Counted from the first letter of the stretch, positions 22,113 through 36,520 are shown. The stretch is 64,000 nucleotides of DNA from Hemibagrus wyckioides (GCF_019097595.1 NC_080716.1:14346901-14410900); one strand, 5' to 3'. Notes: generated by a model not told the origin, from the letters alone. Numbers and translations: made by a program.

Positions 22113-25100
22113 AATAAAATGCATTGTTGGCAACATACTTCACTTCAGGTTGCAGCTGGCTGAACTCTGGGATTTGAATCCTTTGCTATTTATGTTTGTA
22201 CAAATGGTTACCCAGGAAGGTCTCTGGCTGTTTTGGCATTGTGAAAAGCCTTTTTTTTTAAAAAAAAAAAGATTAAAACTATAAAGTTCACTACAAATCC
22301 ATAAAATATTCTAGTTAGAAGTGAACTTTGTCTCATAGCTCTGAGTCCATCGATCTGGCACAGTGGCTGGATTTGTTCTATTGTTTCAGTTTGAGGTAAC
22401 ATAAATGGCTTTCTACAGCTCCATTATGTTCATAGCTGAGCACATCCCTGCAATAATACAACTGTTGCGTGAATCCCATGTCCTCAAATTTCTATTGCAA
22501 TGTACAGACAGCTTTAATTACTTGATTAAAAATACTTTATGCTTTAATCCACGTGCTAATAGCTTAATTAAAATGGTGTTACATACGCATAGTAATCTTC
22601 TACGATAAAATTCAATTAACCCATTTTAACACTTTTGTTTTAACTTCTTATATAGGCTCATTTACTTTACATTTAAATGCAAAGAATGCAACTCGGGACT
22701 AATTTAGTAGATATCAGCAGGGTTTGTTTATCGCCTCAGCACACATTTCTTTTGGATTTGATCCTATGGCATAACTAAAATGCTCTGAAGCTACTGGCTT
22801 AAACACAGAAAAATCAAAGATAAATAAATCGAGCCAGAGTAGCAGATGCATTGACTAGCGCTGTCACATATCTTCTTATGAGAATACAATATTAAAATTA
22901 TCTTAGCAGCTTGTCTTCCTCTATTAGAATAATTTGTGACATATTGAGTGAAGTTTTGCGTGTTCTTGTGGAGAAGGTCGTCGTGGCAGCCCAAATCTAT
23001 CCACCTGAAAGCAAGCCAAGTGTTTCACTGGTGCTGTTCAAATTAGCGGACGTGAATGCCGTTCCCAAGCAGATCAGACAGTGTGAAGGACAGAGCTGTC
23101 TCCTGTTCAAGCACAACACTCCCCCACTGTCACAGGCACACTGCTAGGCCTTGCAGTTTCCACACTTTATCATTGAAATTAATAGCCCTCACACCAGTTT
23201 TATCACACGCACGCTCCCTCGCCGAGCTTTATTAAAACGTCTTGTCGGCGCTGGGGCTTCGGAACGATGCTGTTGCTATGCAAAATCAAGATCGAGGACG
23301 AAAACGGAAAATAACACAGAGATGTGGTTACTACAGCTGTTTATGTTTTTGCTTAATTTGGTTGTTAAGTCAGATTATCGCTTTTTTTGCTAAAAACAGT
23401 CAAGGAATTGTTTATGGCTCCACTTGGTGACACCACACCACAAGTCAGTTTTCTGTTAAATTCTCTGCAAATACATACTGCAAAAACATCAGTCTCCTAA
23501 ATCACCTGGTTCCTTTCTTCGCTTGGTAAAAATCAATCATGATCTAACATAAGAGAAGAAATAATGTGTCTCTGTGCCCACATCAGAGCGGAACAAAAGC
23601 AAGCACATAGGTTAGCACTGAGCTATTTTTATTGCGACCCAAGAGTGTTTCAGGCAGGAGGAAAGGGGAGGGAATTTTGGGGGGCCGTTCGGGAGCGTGA
23701 AACGGCCCGCGTTAATCATCCGGACAGCAGAGACATTAACTGTGCATGAAGCCAAGTCTCTGGACATCCCACTGCAATGTACACTCCTCATATAGAGGGG
23801 AAGCCGGGGCAGCATCGCTGGGATTCACACACTGCCGCTGCTAGACTGAGTGCTATTGTGGCTCGCAGCAAAGCCACTCAGCCACTTCTTGCTTCTGTTA
23901 TGTAGAATGAAAGCATCTTCACAGCACACTAGAGGAACACATAAACTTTTCTGGTTTACTACATCAAACTGCATTGCCTGTATTTCTAAAAATATCACCA
24001 TGCATCATAACCAGATATCCTGTACATGTGTGTTCTATACATTTGTGTAAACATAGGTATGTTTGTAACAAGCAATATAATTAAGGCTGGAGAGAGGTAG
24101 ATATTAAGTATTGCAAGTATTCAATTCAGCATCACTGAATTGCCATGACCTACATGGAAAGCTGGAAAGCAGAGGCCAAGTACACAGGTGAGTACGGTAG
24201 TGCTGCTGCTCCTGAAGTGCTTCAGCATACAAAAATGGCTCTGCACTGCTCACTAAAAGTAATTTACTTAAAGCATCTCTGTGTCGAAAAATCCGAGTGC
24301 TCTAAATAAGAGCGTGTGTGTTGCATTTTCTTCACTGTATTAGCAGAGCTTTATGGTGCTGGCAGGTAGCTGTCAGGCTGATGGCACGTGTAAAATAAGC
24401 GAATGCTTCGTGATGGATGTCTCACCTGTCATAGCTTCACCTTGGGGGCGTCTTTTTCAGTTCATCGTCTCGTCTCTCAGTGGCTGTGCGAGAGGGTTTG
24501 GTAGAACATCCTGCACATGAAATTCATCTGAAAGAAAATGACTTTCAAGCTTATTTTCTGTGCTGGTTGTGTCTTGTGAGTTAACCGTTCCTGATATGCT
24601 GATGTTAGTCAATCCATCACATGTTACTCGTTCCTTTTCATCTATATCTCAGTCGTTCTCTCTTACGCACATTTCAATTTCTTGAGTAGATTTGCGGCTG
24701 AGGGTTTTCATTTACGTTGGAGGAAGGTATATGTGCAGATGTGATTTAACCGTAGTGCTCTGCTCTTACAGGGAGGATGAGGAGAGCTATGATCATGTTG
24801 GCAGATTTGTTTTGGGACTCAGATAATAGACTCTGCAAGTGGATTCAGTAAAGGAGCACGCAGCCCTGTGATTGTCTCCGCCGCAGCCCTGCACTCAAAT
24901 TCAGGTATTGAACTTTGCACATGGTGGGAAATGAATAATTCCCCAACTCAAAGGAATGCAGAGATACTTCCTTATTCAGGGGCTAAGAAATGTCAGGAAT
25001 GTGAAGATTTTATGCTGCCGTTGCACAGACAGTAAAATTACATTTGCAGAGTTCACCGCATTTCCTGTGTTGTTGCTTTTTTGTCTATTTTCCATGGGTG

Positions 25101-25999
25101 GCTATGATTATTTATTTAAACAAACAAAAAAAAATCTCCTTAACATTCACCTGGTGTGTTAGACAAATAAAAAAAACCCTCATTATTCTATATGCATGCC
25201 ATATTTTTGTGTTGGTTTCATGTTAACAGCAATTTGCCATAATCAGACTTATAGACCAGAGAAGGGAAAGAAACCTGTATCAGATCATGAGGAGCAGGAA
25301 TGATGGTGTTATGTGGCTTTTATGCTTCCTAATGAGTCCCTAAGGTGCTAAAACATTACAACCCGCCATTTTACAACCGGCGATTGCCTGAACACAGTGA
25401 TTCCAGAGGGGATTTAAGGTGCAGGAATATCATTATGTGACATTAACGTTTGCCTTTATATCTGATGCTAAGTTGTTCTTTCTGATGCCTTACTGAGATC
25501 ATTTGTCTGATAAATAGGGAATGTTCCTGTTGTGCAGAGGATGGAGTACGACTGGCATCCTAATGAGGCTCTCAGTGTGTTAAGAGACGTGTTATCACCT
25601 GCTCGATCTCTGATGAGCTCATGTCTTAATCATGGCAGCCAAGAGTGAGAGATTTGTTCTAAACACACAGGCTATCTATAATCTATACACTTAGGAGTGT
25701 ACGGATCAGGTGCGGGTGATGGGTTCTCCTGGAGAACAGCTTCAGGTTACAGCTGAATTACTTCATTGATTACTAGTAGTTTTAATCATAGTCACACGCT
25801 TTTTTTCCTCCAAAAGGAACATTTCTTCACAAAAAACTCCTTTGTTTTGTCTTCTACTTGAATGACTAAACAGAGGAAGTTTTCAATCTGTCTTTAGATG
25901 CAATTTGATGGCTCTGACAGCAAACAGGCTTTCTGGCTTGCAGCTATATGAATCGTTTTTAGCAGTTCAGATCTTTTATACTATATAAGCTGCTAGTCT
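22113..25999. other. Intergenic, no gene seen
   Basis: Mixed AT-rich DNA without recognised repeats or genes. The stretch 22900-23330 is less AT-rich and unrepetitive but its short frames lack splice context. The same holds for 23560-23900, which contains the palindrome-like GGGCCGTTCGGG...AACGGCCCGCG at about 23680-23710. Confidence 0.5.
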
Positions 26000-26002
26000 C
26001 TC

Positions 26003-26013
26003 TACACACACAA

Positions 26014-26072
<59 letters not shown>

Positions 26073-26082
26073 TAGATATATA
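26003..26082. repeat. Compound (AC)n(AT)n microsatellite
   Basis: Alternating AC from about 26014 to 26042 runs into alternating TA to 26082, with a few interruptions. Confidence 0.95.
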
Positions 26083-28639
26083 TCTGAATCTTTGTGGATG
26101 AAGAATGCAGAAAGAACACATCTCAGACATGTAGTCAGTCAGGCGTAGTCATTGATTGGTCGCTCTTCCATGCTGGTAAATTTACCCTTTTAAGCTGATC
26201 TGAAATGTGTTTTTCGGAAAGTGGCTGAGTTTTATCCTTAATGACTTTACCTAAAGGAAACCATCACCATGTAGCACATGAAAGAAATTTAGCTGAAAAT
26301 ATTATAATGTGCTTAGCGATTACGGTGCTAGTTTGTTGGTTGCTGCTGTAATTTACTACATGAGATGATAGCAAGTGTATGGATTCGATCCCAACTCCCT
26401 ACACATCGGGACAATAATAACCCACCAATTACCCTGGAGCCATTTTAATTTCCTCAACAGTCACTAAAGAAACCCAAACAAATATTTTTTTTTATATGTT
26501 AGATAAGGTTTGTTAGTTTAGTCACATACATTTCTGTCATGGTACTTCAAGCAGGATCGTAAGCTAGCTAGTGGATTTTTTAAACTCATTAACACACACA
26601 ACCCGTATATGGACCATCAAATAAAGATAAAATTGAAGACATGTGCTCATTTGAGAGCTATGACAACAATAACAAGTTTGTAGACAAAGTTGGCTGAGGG
26701 TTCATCTGCCATTTTTTTTTTCGAGCCGAGAGGCTTCAGAAAATATGACGTCATTTCCAGTAAGGGAACATAGTGAGCACTGAAGCCTCTTGTTTTTCGT
26801 GGTGCATAATGGGATTTTTTTTTTACAGATTGAACATGTAGTGCACTGGAAGCATTTTGCGATTGAGACTTTGAGAATTTTAAATTGAGAATTTAACATG
26901 GCCGACTTCCTGATCAGTGCCCTGACTATTGAAGTAGGGAGCTGATTGAGCCACACCTAATCTCACCAGGGGGGAAAAAAATGAGTGAGAAAAGAAGCTT
27001 TTTGTTTTTAGAAAAGAAAGAACAAAGAAACCAGACTGTCTCCTGCATGTTTGAAATCTCCTATTAAACACCACTGTAACTGTGCCAGCAATGTCTACTG
27101 TCAGATTAATGAGGGATTCAATTTAGAAATAGTGGAGACAGCAAACATTAAACTGGACAAGTTCCAGAGAGCAGTGTAGCTCTGTACAACACAGTTAAAC
27201 TGAGACTCACCAGAGACTCTGCTTGGCTAGTTAGCAATCTACAAGATGACAAGCACAATAGTGTTGATAGAGTACAGCGATATTATTATGAAAGCTGAAG
27301 CACTGGAGCTTGTGTTTGATTGTACAGAGGAGACAGTGAGAGACTACAGGACTAAAGTGCTGCTGCATCAGTCTCATTATTTAGAGATAAATTCCCAATA
27401 GCGCCGCTATTAATGGACAGTCATAAAATAATCATTTGCCCCATTGTAGATTACATATTGATTCTAAATATTGACATGTATAGATTGTTCCTTTAAAATT
27501 TAAATCGTGAAATTGATCAGTTTTCTTTGCATTTCCTTATGAATATGTATCTGTGCTTATTTCCATACACACTGTTGCAAAGTTTAATGTGTTTTGTTTG
27601 TCTCACAGCACCGAAATCTAGAATAAAGTATTATTTATTTATTTCTTAATTAAAAAAAGTTTCTTGTTGGCTATAAAATAAACATCACATAAATTCATAC
27701 AAAACCTTTACTTAAAGAAGAATAAACTGGTTATAACACATAAAATCATCTTTACTTAAATAAAAATAAACTCTAACAAATTAATAGCAGTATTTGTTTT
27801 ATGCAGGTGCAAAATTATTGGCAAATAATTAAAATTATGCAAATAATATTTTAAATAAATGCATTTTTAGTAAATAAAAGGTCTAAACATCAGAGTTGGG
27901 AAAACAAAAACAAAAAAAGTACAATTCAAAAGGAACAGAAGGCTCATGGCAAGGAATGAACATCAAGGAATAGTTATACAAATACAGGCATACAAGCATT
28001 ACAAAATATCATTAATCATAGGTATAAATTTTAATAAAAAATAAATCTGAAATGTATGAAAATTTGACATGAAGCATTTCAAGCATTTATTTAAAAATAG
28101 TCATGTACTAGTGGTCCAATATCCTCTATATGTGTCTCTAAGCTTGACATTACAGGAAGAGTGTCACTGCTGTAGCTCTCCCCAGGGGATAAGTTGATCC
28201 AATATTAACTGTGGAGCTGCTGATCGTTTTGAAACTAGTGTACTGGAGAAAGAAAAAAAAATGGAAAAATGTTGGGTAATATTGCACAAAAACAAAACAA
28301 AATATTGTCCCGTGTATAGATAAGATCCAGTGATTGTTATATGTTTTATTTAATTAAATACAAGCATTTAATATCAATAACTTTGGAAGTGCTCAAGAAT
28401 ATTCTTCATATTTCTATATACAATTGTGATTAAGGTTTGCTTTATTTGGATATATTATTGTTCCTGATCAATTTATCAGAAAAGGATTTGGCTATAAGCT
28501 CTCAAATACATATTCTATGGTATTATTTCAATTAATGTGGTACTTTTGAAAATGTAACTGGTCTTATGTGATGAGAGGTATAAATCTGTGAAGATTTTGT
28601 TTTATTTGCATTTAAAGCCTGCCTCGCTGTATCACTGCT
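26083..28639. other. Intergenic, no gene seen
   Basis: Very AT-rich, especially 27500-28110, where long A/T words dominate. No coding frame or known repeat is recognised. Confidence 0.6.
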
Positions 28640-29010
28640 AATATAACAAGCAATTTGTTCTTCAAAATCATTATGTCATCATAGCAATTGCTCACAGACA
28701 GACTTCGGAAAAATTAATTTTCAGCACATCGGCAGCCGGCGGCATTAATATCTGAGCAGATGCATATCAGCAAAGTGTTATCAACTATATCGGCATCAAT
28801 TATTTGGACAAGGATTATCACAGAGACTAAACACTTTAATTGGGCTTCAGCTTTACCATAAACAGAGAATGAATTCAGGATGATAATCCTTTTATTTATG
28901 CATTTAATGCTGGCTAATTCTAATTCATCATAGATTTATTGAAAGGTTGCAAAAATCAATTTCTTGAAACATTAATCTGCACCATTTTAATATGTACCTT
29001 TGTGGGTAAG
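28640..29010. other. Candidate conserved non-coding element B
   Basis: Non-repetitive sequence with words such as GGCATTAATATC, ATGCATATCAGC, GGACAAGGATTATCAC, TTTATTTATGCATTTAATGC and TGGCTAATTCTAATTCATCA. Dense TAAT and Pit/Oct-like words in balanced composition are typical of vertebrate developmental enhancers. No homologous sequence could be compared here. Confidence 0.35.
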
Positions 29011-30033
29011 CTACTTGTGGCTTCCTAACTTATTCAGTTCAGAGATTGTTCAGGCGGATAAAATTGGAAATTTCTGTCTGATAAATTAATCTCTAAAGTG
29101 CTTATCTGACTTCAGATCAGATTGCCACGGGTTACAATGCTCTCAGTTTAGTATGCTCAGATTTAGTGTGAACATTTGCCCAGATGAATTCCATATGGTG
29201 ACCTTTAGGCACAGTATTGTGTGGATTAAACGCATTATTCAAGCTGTGTATAGCACACGACATGGGATCCAAATAGAGTCAAGCTAAATTTGTGTCAATT
29301 AACAACATTAATGATACACTATCAAAGTCCTAAACCATACTGTTACCCCATGTAGGACTATTGGTCCAAAATATAGTTGATACCCAGATGCCAACAGCTT
29401 CATGTTGGAATTAAAACAAAAAACTGTATACCACATGCTGTTGAATTAAGTCTTAAATCTGATTGGTTATAAAGTGTTGATTCAGTTTTTTATAACAGCG
29501 AAGCTCTGACAATAGTGCTAACTTTAAAACAAATCACAAGGCAGGATATATATAAACCTGCTGGAAGAGGATAAGAAAACAATTTATTGCGTAAATACAC
29601 ACCATTCAGACGTTTCATTAACACTGATTTGAGTTTTATTTTTAATTCTAGCTGTTTTTGTTTACTGTATATAACTGTGTATGTGACCAATAAAAACATA
29701 CTTTAATCTATCACAACAAAATAGGTTGAAATTTGAGGTTTAAAGAGGTAGCTTGGATTGAGAAACTGGACTGAGTTTCAGCTGAGCTTCACTGCTGGCA
29801 AGCATACTGTTAATATCTAGGCTAGTGTATATAAAAACAATGAAAACACATTCATACTGGTGCAGTGAAAACCAAACAATTCCACTGAGTTACCAGACAC
29901 TGACACACTCGCCATCACACACCCACCACCCCAGCAGCAGCATTAGCTGACTCTTTGCCCTTCATCTCCTCCAGCTCTAGCATCAGTGCCCCAGCATTCA
30001 GATCAGTAAATACAATATATGTAAAAAGTTAAA
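29011..30033. other. Intergenic, no gene seen
   Basis: AT-rich unique-looking DNA. A short C/A-rich patch, CACACCCACCACCCCAGCAG, lies near 29920. No gene. Confidence 0.6.
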
Positions 30034-30150
30034 CAGGGTTTTCATTCCAATCCAGCAGGAGTCACATCTGATTCCACCTGTTTAATTAGTTCATCTTGGC
30101 TTTCAGTAGACTCAGGTGTTGCTTCTGAACGGTTGGAATGAAAACCTGCA
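30034..30150. mobile_element. Palindromic MITE-like element
   Basis: The left end GGGTTTTCATTCCAATCC (about 30036-30053) is inverted at the right end as GGTTGGAATGAAAACC (30131-30146). That gives terminal inverted repeats of about 16-18 bp with one mismatch around a core of about 80 bp. Elements with these ends are abundant in fish genomes. No transposase frame is present. Confidence 0.75.
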
Positions 30151-30151
30151 T

Positions 30152-30175
30152 ACACACACACACACACACACACAA
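30152..30175. repeat. (AC)n microsatellite
   Basis: About 24 bp of AC repeats directly abut the MITE-like element. Confidence 0.9.
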
Positions 30176-31504
30176 AATGTTCTAAAGAAAGTTAAATAGA
30201 AGATTTAGGAAGATAATCACTTAACACCTATAGGCCTAAATAATTTGGATGACTGAATACTGAAGGTTTGCAATATTTGCTATATTTATATTTCAGATGA
30301 TAATCTTATGAGGTAATCATTGTGTATCAGGATGTTTAACAACCTAAGCCAAGTGAAGTTTTGTACTGGGTGGATTTACTTCTGTGTGTGAATATCTTTG
30401 CATTGTGCACATACACTCACACACGGTGAAGTCTTAATACATGCATGTAACGTGTTGTCTGTGAGGCACATTCTCCAGAATTTACTGAATTACACACAGA
30501 AGAAGAGCTGAAAAACAATGCAATGTCAACCGTTTCACTGTAGAAACAATAATAAATACAAGAGGACACAAACATAAATGAAACCTTGCATGATTAATTA
30601 TAAGACAAGTATATTCTGAAGTGTTTGAACTCATCTGTATTCAGCAGTATGAGCGGCTTTTGTAGTAAAGCACTTCCATTTAACTAGTGTTTAAATCCAC
30701 AATTCTATCAATCATGGAATGATGATGCTGTAGATCTTTTTTTTATTGAGTTACTGTGGTTTATATCACCTACACTGTGTGTTTATCAAGAGCCTGTTAG
30801 AAAAAAAAAGAGAAAGTAAAGTGTCTGATCCTGAGAGATTAAACTGAACAGTCATTAGAAAGCCATTATATATTAATATTAACACAAGTTCAACATTAGT
30901 TCTCTGTTAATAGATTTATTATAAAGGAATGTGATCTTATCAGAGGGGAAAAAAACTCGCTTGGGTTCAGTTATGCTCACTGACCTGAGTGTTTTTCAAT
31001 CCTTTCTGCTGTGAGCTGTTTTAAGCTTATTAACATACTACACTTTTTAGAAAGCAGTTTCAGAGCATGGGCTGGAATGCATTAGATGATGGAAAGTTTT
31101 ATTGTTTACACTTTAAACAATGCTGCCCAGCCAAACAACATGAGACACATAGCACCAAAGATACACACCACACGTGGTTAGCATGTGGAACAGACCTGTC
31201 ATGAAACAGACATGTAAATAAAATTCTTTATATAACAATGTAATATTTCCTCATTCTTTTATGTACAGCTACTTTGTTTTTCGATTCTTTCACTGCACTC
31301 ACAATGGCTATAAATCTTCGCAAGCGTTTCCACGGCTGAATGTCAGTGACGCTCATCAGATGTGTAAGAATGCTTGCAAAGTGTCTTCAGGAAAACTTCA
31401 AACTGTGTGCTTCATTATACATACACAATTATCTTGGTAAGAAAAAGCTTATTTTACAAGTAACTTATACTGTATACGTACTTATACAGTATAAGTATAT
31501 TTAG
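30176..31504. other. Intergenic, no gene seen
   Basis: AT-rich with no recognised repeat. Short frames only. Confidence 0.6.
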
Positions 31505-31700
31505 TATTTAAATATAGTCAAGTCAAGTTGGTTGTTATTGCCATTCCTTTGTGTACACTAAAACAAAATGTTGTTTCTCTGACACATATCAGTACGCAAG
31601 TACTACATAAACTGCAAATACACAACAGTGTGAGATGAGCGCAGGACAATAAATACACACAATATAGGCTATGAACTGTAAACTGTAAACTATCAGGTAA
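31505..31700 (-). repeat. Teleost LINE/SINE 3'-tail fragment
   Basis: AGTCAAGTCAAGTTGG, then TTATTGCCATTCCTTTGTG and downstream CAGGACAATAAATACACAC. It is an antisense copy of the CAATAA-tailed repeat type common in fish. The right boundary is uncertain. Confidence 0.55.
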
Positions 31701-34700
31701 TGTAGCAGTAATATTGGCCACAAAAATGAGTTCCACAATAAATATAGGATTAATACTTAGAGACTCCTGAAAGACAAATAGCTCTTTCACTGTACTGATG
31801 ATAACTGCCCCTTAGCTGTCCATGGATTGTTTCTTGTTTGTGGTTTGTGCAATTTTTTTTAGAATGCCGCACAGCTTGACTCAGTGCTATTATTGGAAAA
31901 GCATTGTTCTATTGTTAAACTCCAATCACACCAATTTGATCACTATAAGAAGGACAGGTAGCCTGTCTGATGAATTTGTTCTGGCTGTTTCTTTAATTAC
32001 AGCTTATTCTCGCATGGCAGAATCTCCACATAATCTAAGACAAAAACATTTTTTTTGTTATTGGAAAAACAGGCTGATTGTTCAGATCGTGAAGCTTTCT
32101 GTGAGAAGTCAGTTGGAGGTAAAACTAGGTTTTCCAACATTCTAAAGAGTCCTACACAGCAGATTTTGTGATTTTCTGTAACATGACAGGTTGCATTTAT
32201 TGTTGTATGGAATTCAAAGAGGCTGGTTAGGGAAGTAGTGTTTGTAGCTGCTATAAATTAAGAGGAATCACTGCAAGAGGAATGAAACGCTAAGACGTGT
32301 TCTTGCTTCACGTCAGGCCTCATCTCACTACGCCATCATTGGTTATTTTCTTTAAAAGCACACGCTCTGTCATGTATTATTCCTTCATATGCCACAAACT
32401 GTAGGAATTATGCTCATGGTTAATCTCACAGCATGAGTCTGTGGTTCTACAGTACAGCATAATGACAGTACTTCTTTGATCTTAGTGAATGGCAGTGCAA
32501 TTTCAAATTATACTCATTTCAAATGACTGGGAATCAGAAAGACAAAAATTCTTTTTCTGAAATCCCACATGACTCCAACAGAGAGGTTTTATTGGCTTCT
32601 ACCTTGTCATGAATTTTTGAACATCCAGAACATTTGAGCAGAGCATGCACACACACACACACACTCCTGTTTTAGCTCTTCTCGGAATACACTGCACCAT
32701 AAAATCAATTCTCTAAAAATATGTGGACACTTTGGATCAATGAGAGAGATCACTCGCATGCCTTTGTGCTCTGCGTTCAAAAAATAGCCATGTGATTGAC
32801 TCCACTGCATTGTGCTGGTGTTTAGCATTTCTGCATTTGACAATTTAAATTCAGAAAGCCTGATCCGGCAGAAACCCAGAAACCTCGATCCAGCAAATCT
32901 TATGATAACCTTTACAAAGGCAGCAGTTTTCTTCCAGGACTTTGTTTATGATTCTTGATCCATATCTTTTTAATGCTGTTCTCTGATACAACAAAAATAA
33001 AAAGGCAGTAAGTAGTCAGCTGCTGGCAGATTACTAAAGTATCCCTGATGACTGATTGCGATCACATACATTGGTATTTGGATCAGGATTATAGATTCTA
33101 GTGTAAATAAAGGCTTTCTCAGTACTTCTGTAGAAAAACAAAATGAATGTTTTGGGAAGATTAGAGGAACTCAGTTTGTAATGTACAGAACAAGTGCCAC
33201 AGCTTTGGGGCAATCACACTGAGATAAAAATAAAGTGCTTTCCAAAACTTTTCCCCCAAAACCAACACAGTAACTAAGCTAATGTTAATAACTATAAATA
33301 TTTTTATTCTTATATTATATTATGACTTATTGTATGGAAAGCCTTTGGCCATTTTTTCAGTAATATTGCTTTTACCAATAAATATAACGCATAATGCCTA
33401 TAATAGCATTTTTTCTTTACTTAAAAATACAGTGGCATCCCTGCTTCATGAGCTTTGTGTTCCTGTTTGACAATCAAAACACACATGATATAATTAATAT
33501 AGTAACTTTAACTTACTATATAACAATTTTTACATGGTCTATCAAGCACTTCTGGGAAAAAGTTGGCCATATTGATTAGAATGACATCACTTTTGCAACA
33601 TTGTCATAAATAAATGAGGCAATTTATTCACAAAGGGTGTAATTTGTGACCTCTGGGTGTGTAAAATAAATGTAATCAATTATTGTCACATTTTTTCTTG
33701 ATTCCTTATGATGTTCCACTCATTGTACACTTTTCTATCCACTTGTCCCTTTTGGCCTTCCACTTTCCTTATATGGTCTGTACTTCCTGTTCATGTTATT
33801 TGTTGGCTTGCTAGATAATTAGTCACACCAGTTCATTGTTATTCATTAACATGCTGGCTTAGTTAACTCCTCTTTGCTGCTGTTTGTAGGTCATATGTTT
33901 GATTAAGTCTCTGTTATATGTCTATATACTCCTTGATTTCTAGCCCTGGGCTCTGAATTGGCTTTTGATTCATTTTGAATTAATTGGGATTTGATCTCAA
34001 TGTTGATTTTGACTTTTATGACTGGACCTCCTTTATGAATTGTGCTTAGAGTATGGGCTTGAAGCCAGGCTTCTACAGTCTCTGAGAATAGGACTAGGTA
34101 AAGTTGAGGGACTGAAAACTGTGAATAGTTTGAATATGTTGATTGCTTGAGGAATGGGGAGAATTTTACTTTTTTTTTTAAAATGTAATCTATGCTCTGA
34201 CCATGTATAAGCATAATCTCCAAACACCATGTCTGTCTGGTTAAAACTCTATTCTTTTAAAGATTAGAAATCTTACATGACCTCAGTGAGCTGTAAAAGC
34301 AACATTATTTGAGTGCAAATAATATCATTATAATCAACAATGAAGAATATCTCTACCCATGTTAGTTAATGTCTCTGCTATGTTAAGTGTTATATACTTT
34401 AAACAATTCCTGTCTGTCGTTGTTTACCTTGGCAGTTTATTCCTTCTTGGTCCAGCTTTGTCTAAATTTTATACATGGGGTGCTGTCATCTGAAAACAGC
34501 TTTATATGGTATACAGAATTAAAATTTATGTGGAATACCTACTGCTCCAGAAATTTCTCACCCACACATCTAGTTTGTGTGTACCTGTGGGCATTGAGTG
34601 TTTAGTAGCAGAGTGCTAGCCACCTGGCTAATATGTCAGCTAACACTTTAGGCTATGTAGGATGCCTGGAGGACATGGGGTGCTTGCAAGTTCCATACTC

Positions 34701-35419
34701 ATCTATATTCTTTTCATGTATAGGCCATTTTAATAAAAGTGGTGCTAATGGGCTATTTTTAAAATGTCATATTCTGTTAAGTATCTTGCAATAATTTGTC
34801 ACTGCAACATTTTCTTCTGGCACCCTTTGTACTCATTTGCTCTTTTGTGATCTTTGAAGCCCCGCAGAAAGCATGATGCTTAGCATGGTTATTTTGAGGC
34901 GCTCACGTTGTGGTACTTGGTGTTTGGACCTGTTTCTACCACCTCAGGTTTCACAAATGCATAACGCAGCAATTTAGCTTCAAAGGGCACCAATCCGGTG
35001 CGAATGATAGGGAGTACAGTTGCAATGCTGTAAGGATTAGCACATGGTGAGTTGACCATTTCTGGGAGCAGGGATTTACTCAGGGCTTCCTGTGTGGACA
35101 GACTTCAGTGTATTGCACCTAAAGGTCACATGGAACGACAGCTGAAATACACAGCCATATTTCCCAGATTGTGTGTGTGGAAGATAAACACAAAAGATTG
35201 CAAAACCGGACGAAGCCATTAAAGTGACATTATTAAATTCTGTTTCTAAGTGGGAGGACTTGAGCAAAATATCTAAACAGTAAAAAGGCTAACAGAGATG
35301 GCAGACACTGAAAACAGAGAGAAGCATGCAGGTCATACCCTTGCCTGATCCTCCCAATTTGATAAACAGACAATTAGCTGGTCAATTCCACTCATGTTCA
35401 TGCAGCCAAACCCAGTGAG
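31701..35419. other. Intergenic, no gene seen
   Basis: AT-rich. A 107-codon frame at 31822-32145 and a 106-codon antisense frame at 33903-34223 have no recognised similarity and are treated as chance. (AC)n at 32648-32664. Confidence 0.55.
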
Positions 35420-35620
35420 CCATACCCCCTGACTGAGGACGGTCATTCAGATCACACACACTGCCTAATTCTCTCCCAGGCCCCATTCTATAGTGAATGT
35501 GCGACTGCATCTTGGCATCCTCCATTATTAAAAGCCTTTTAAATAAGCCAGCTCATTGGCAGTCTGCTTACATGGAAAGGTGACAAGCCACTAAAAAACT
35601 GACTGAATCACCTACTGAAC
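35420..35620. other. Candidate conserved non-coding element C
   Basis: Balanced-composition unique sequence with CCATTATTAAAAGCC, TTTTAAATAAGCCAGCTCAT and TGCCTAATTCTCTCCC. It stands out from the AT-rich surroundings, but the evidence is texture only. Confidence 0.25.
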
Positions 35621-36284
35621 ACATGAGCAGTGTGTGATTTGCTGTATTTCATTTTGAGAAAAGAGTAAAGCTTTCAAGTAAAGTTGACATCAGGGGGACA
35701 AAAGAACTCTGGGTTGATGTATCTTAAATCAGCTGTAATGAAACACTGTTTGGTATGAGGAATCTGAAATCACTTTTTTTTTGCAACTGCACAACATAAT
35801 AGTACCCAAAATCCAACATATTCTGTATTTGGGTACGTTTTGCTTTAAGGGACACTTACTGCAAATGCAAAAAAAGGTTGGTTGTTGAAACCCAAAAGGT
35901 ATATGTGCTTAGCATTATATAGCATCCCAGCTCTCTGGATTAGTTTGTCAGTGTTGTTGGAATGATGAAGCAACCTAACAATTTATTTGCAGATTGCAAA
36001 TTGTTGCTAGCTTGGTACCTAGTGATTAATTTCCAAATTTGGCAGTAAACAATTGTTGGTGCTTCAGTGCAGATAGCTAACCATACTCAGCATGTCTGAA
36101 CCAGCATTATTGATCTGAAAATTACAGCAGTCCCATATATCTGATGTGATGAGTTTTCTTTCAGTGGCTGGGAAAGATCCCTGAAAATATGTCCTGGTCA
36201 ATGGATGACTAATCAAACATGTCAATAGTTTAAGAGCTATTAGAAACCGAAGAGAGAATTTACAAAATGTTTGCTCTTCTAGAC

Positions 36285-36520
36285 ATAGCATTCATTCAAT
36301 CAATCAATGATTCATTTCTCTTCAGGAACTGCTCATGTTGGAACTGCTCATCTCAGGAACATACACTCAGAGCACACACGCTGGACTCGCACATTCAGTC
36401 ACACTGCATATTTAGCAATGTCAGTTTACCTACCAGAATGTTTTTGGCCAGAGGGAGGAAACCAGAGAACCCCCAATAAAACCTACGCAGACACAGGGAA
36501 TGTTCTACACCATAAACAAT
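36285..36520. repeat. Interspersed repeat, family A
   Basis: Contains CATTCATTCAATCAATCAAT, CCTACCAGAATGTTTTTGGC and GGGAGGAAACCAGAGAACCC, plus CACGCTGGACTCGCACATTC. The TTTTTGG...GGAAACC...GAGAACCC signature recurs at 37.25-37.40, 47.53-47.81 and 48.20-48.39 kb. It is a common fish repeat; its class is not determined here. Confidence 0.65.

Noticed and set aside
21849..22136. 95-codon antisense frame of Lys/Glu/Arg repeats
   Set aside because: Produced by the (TTTC)n microsatellite.
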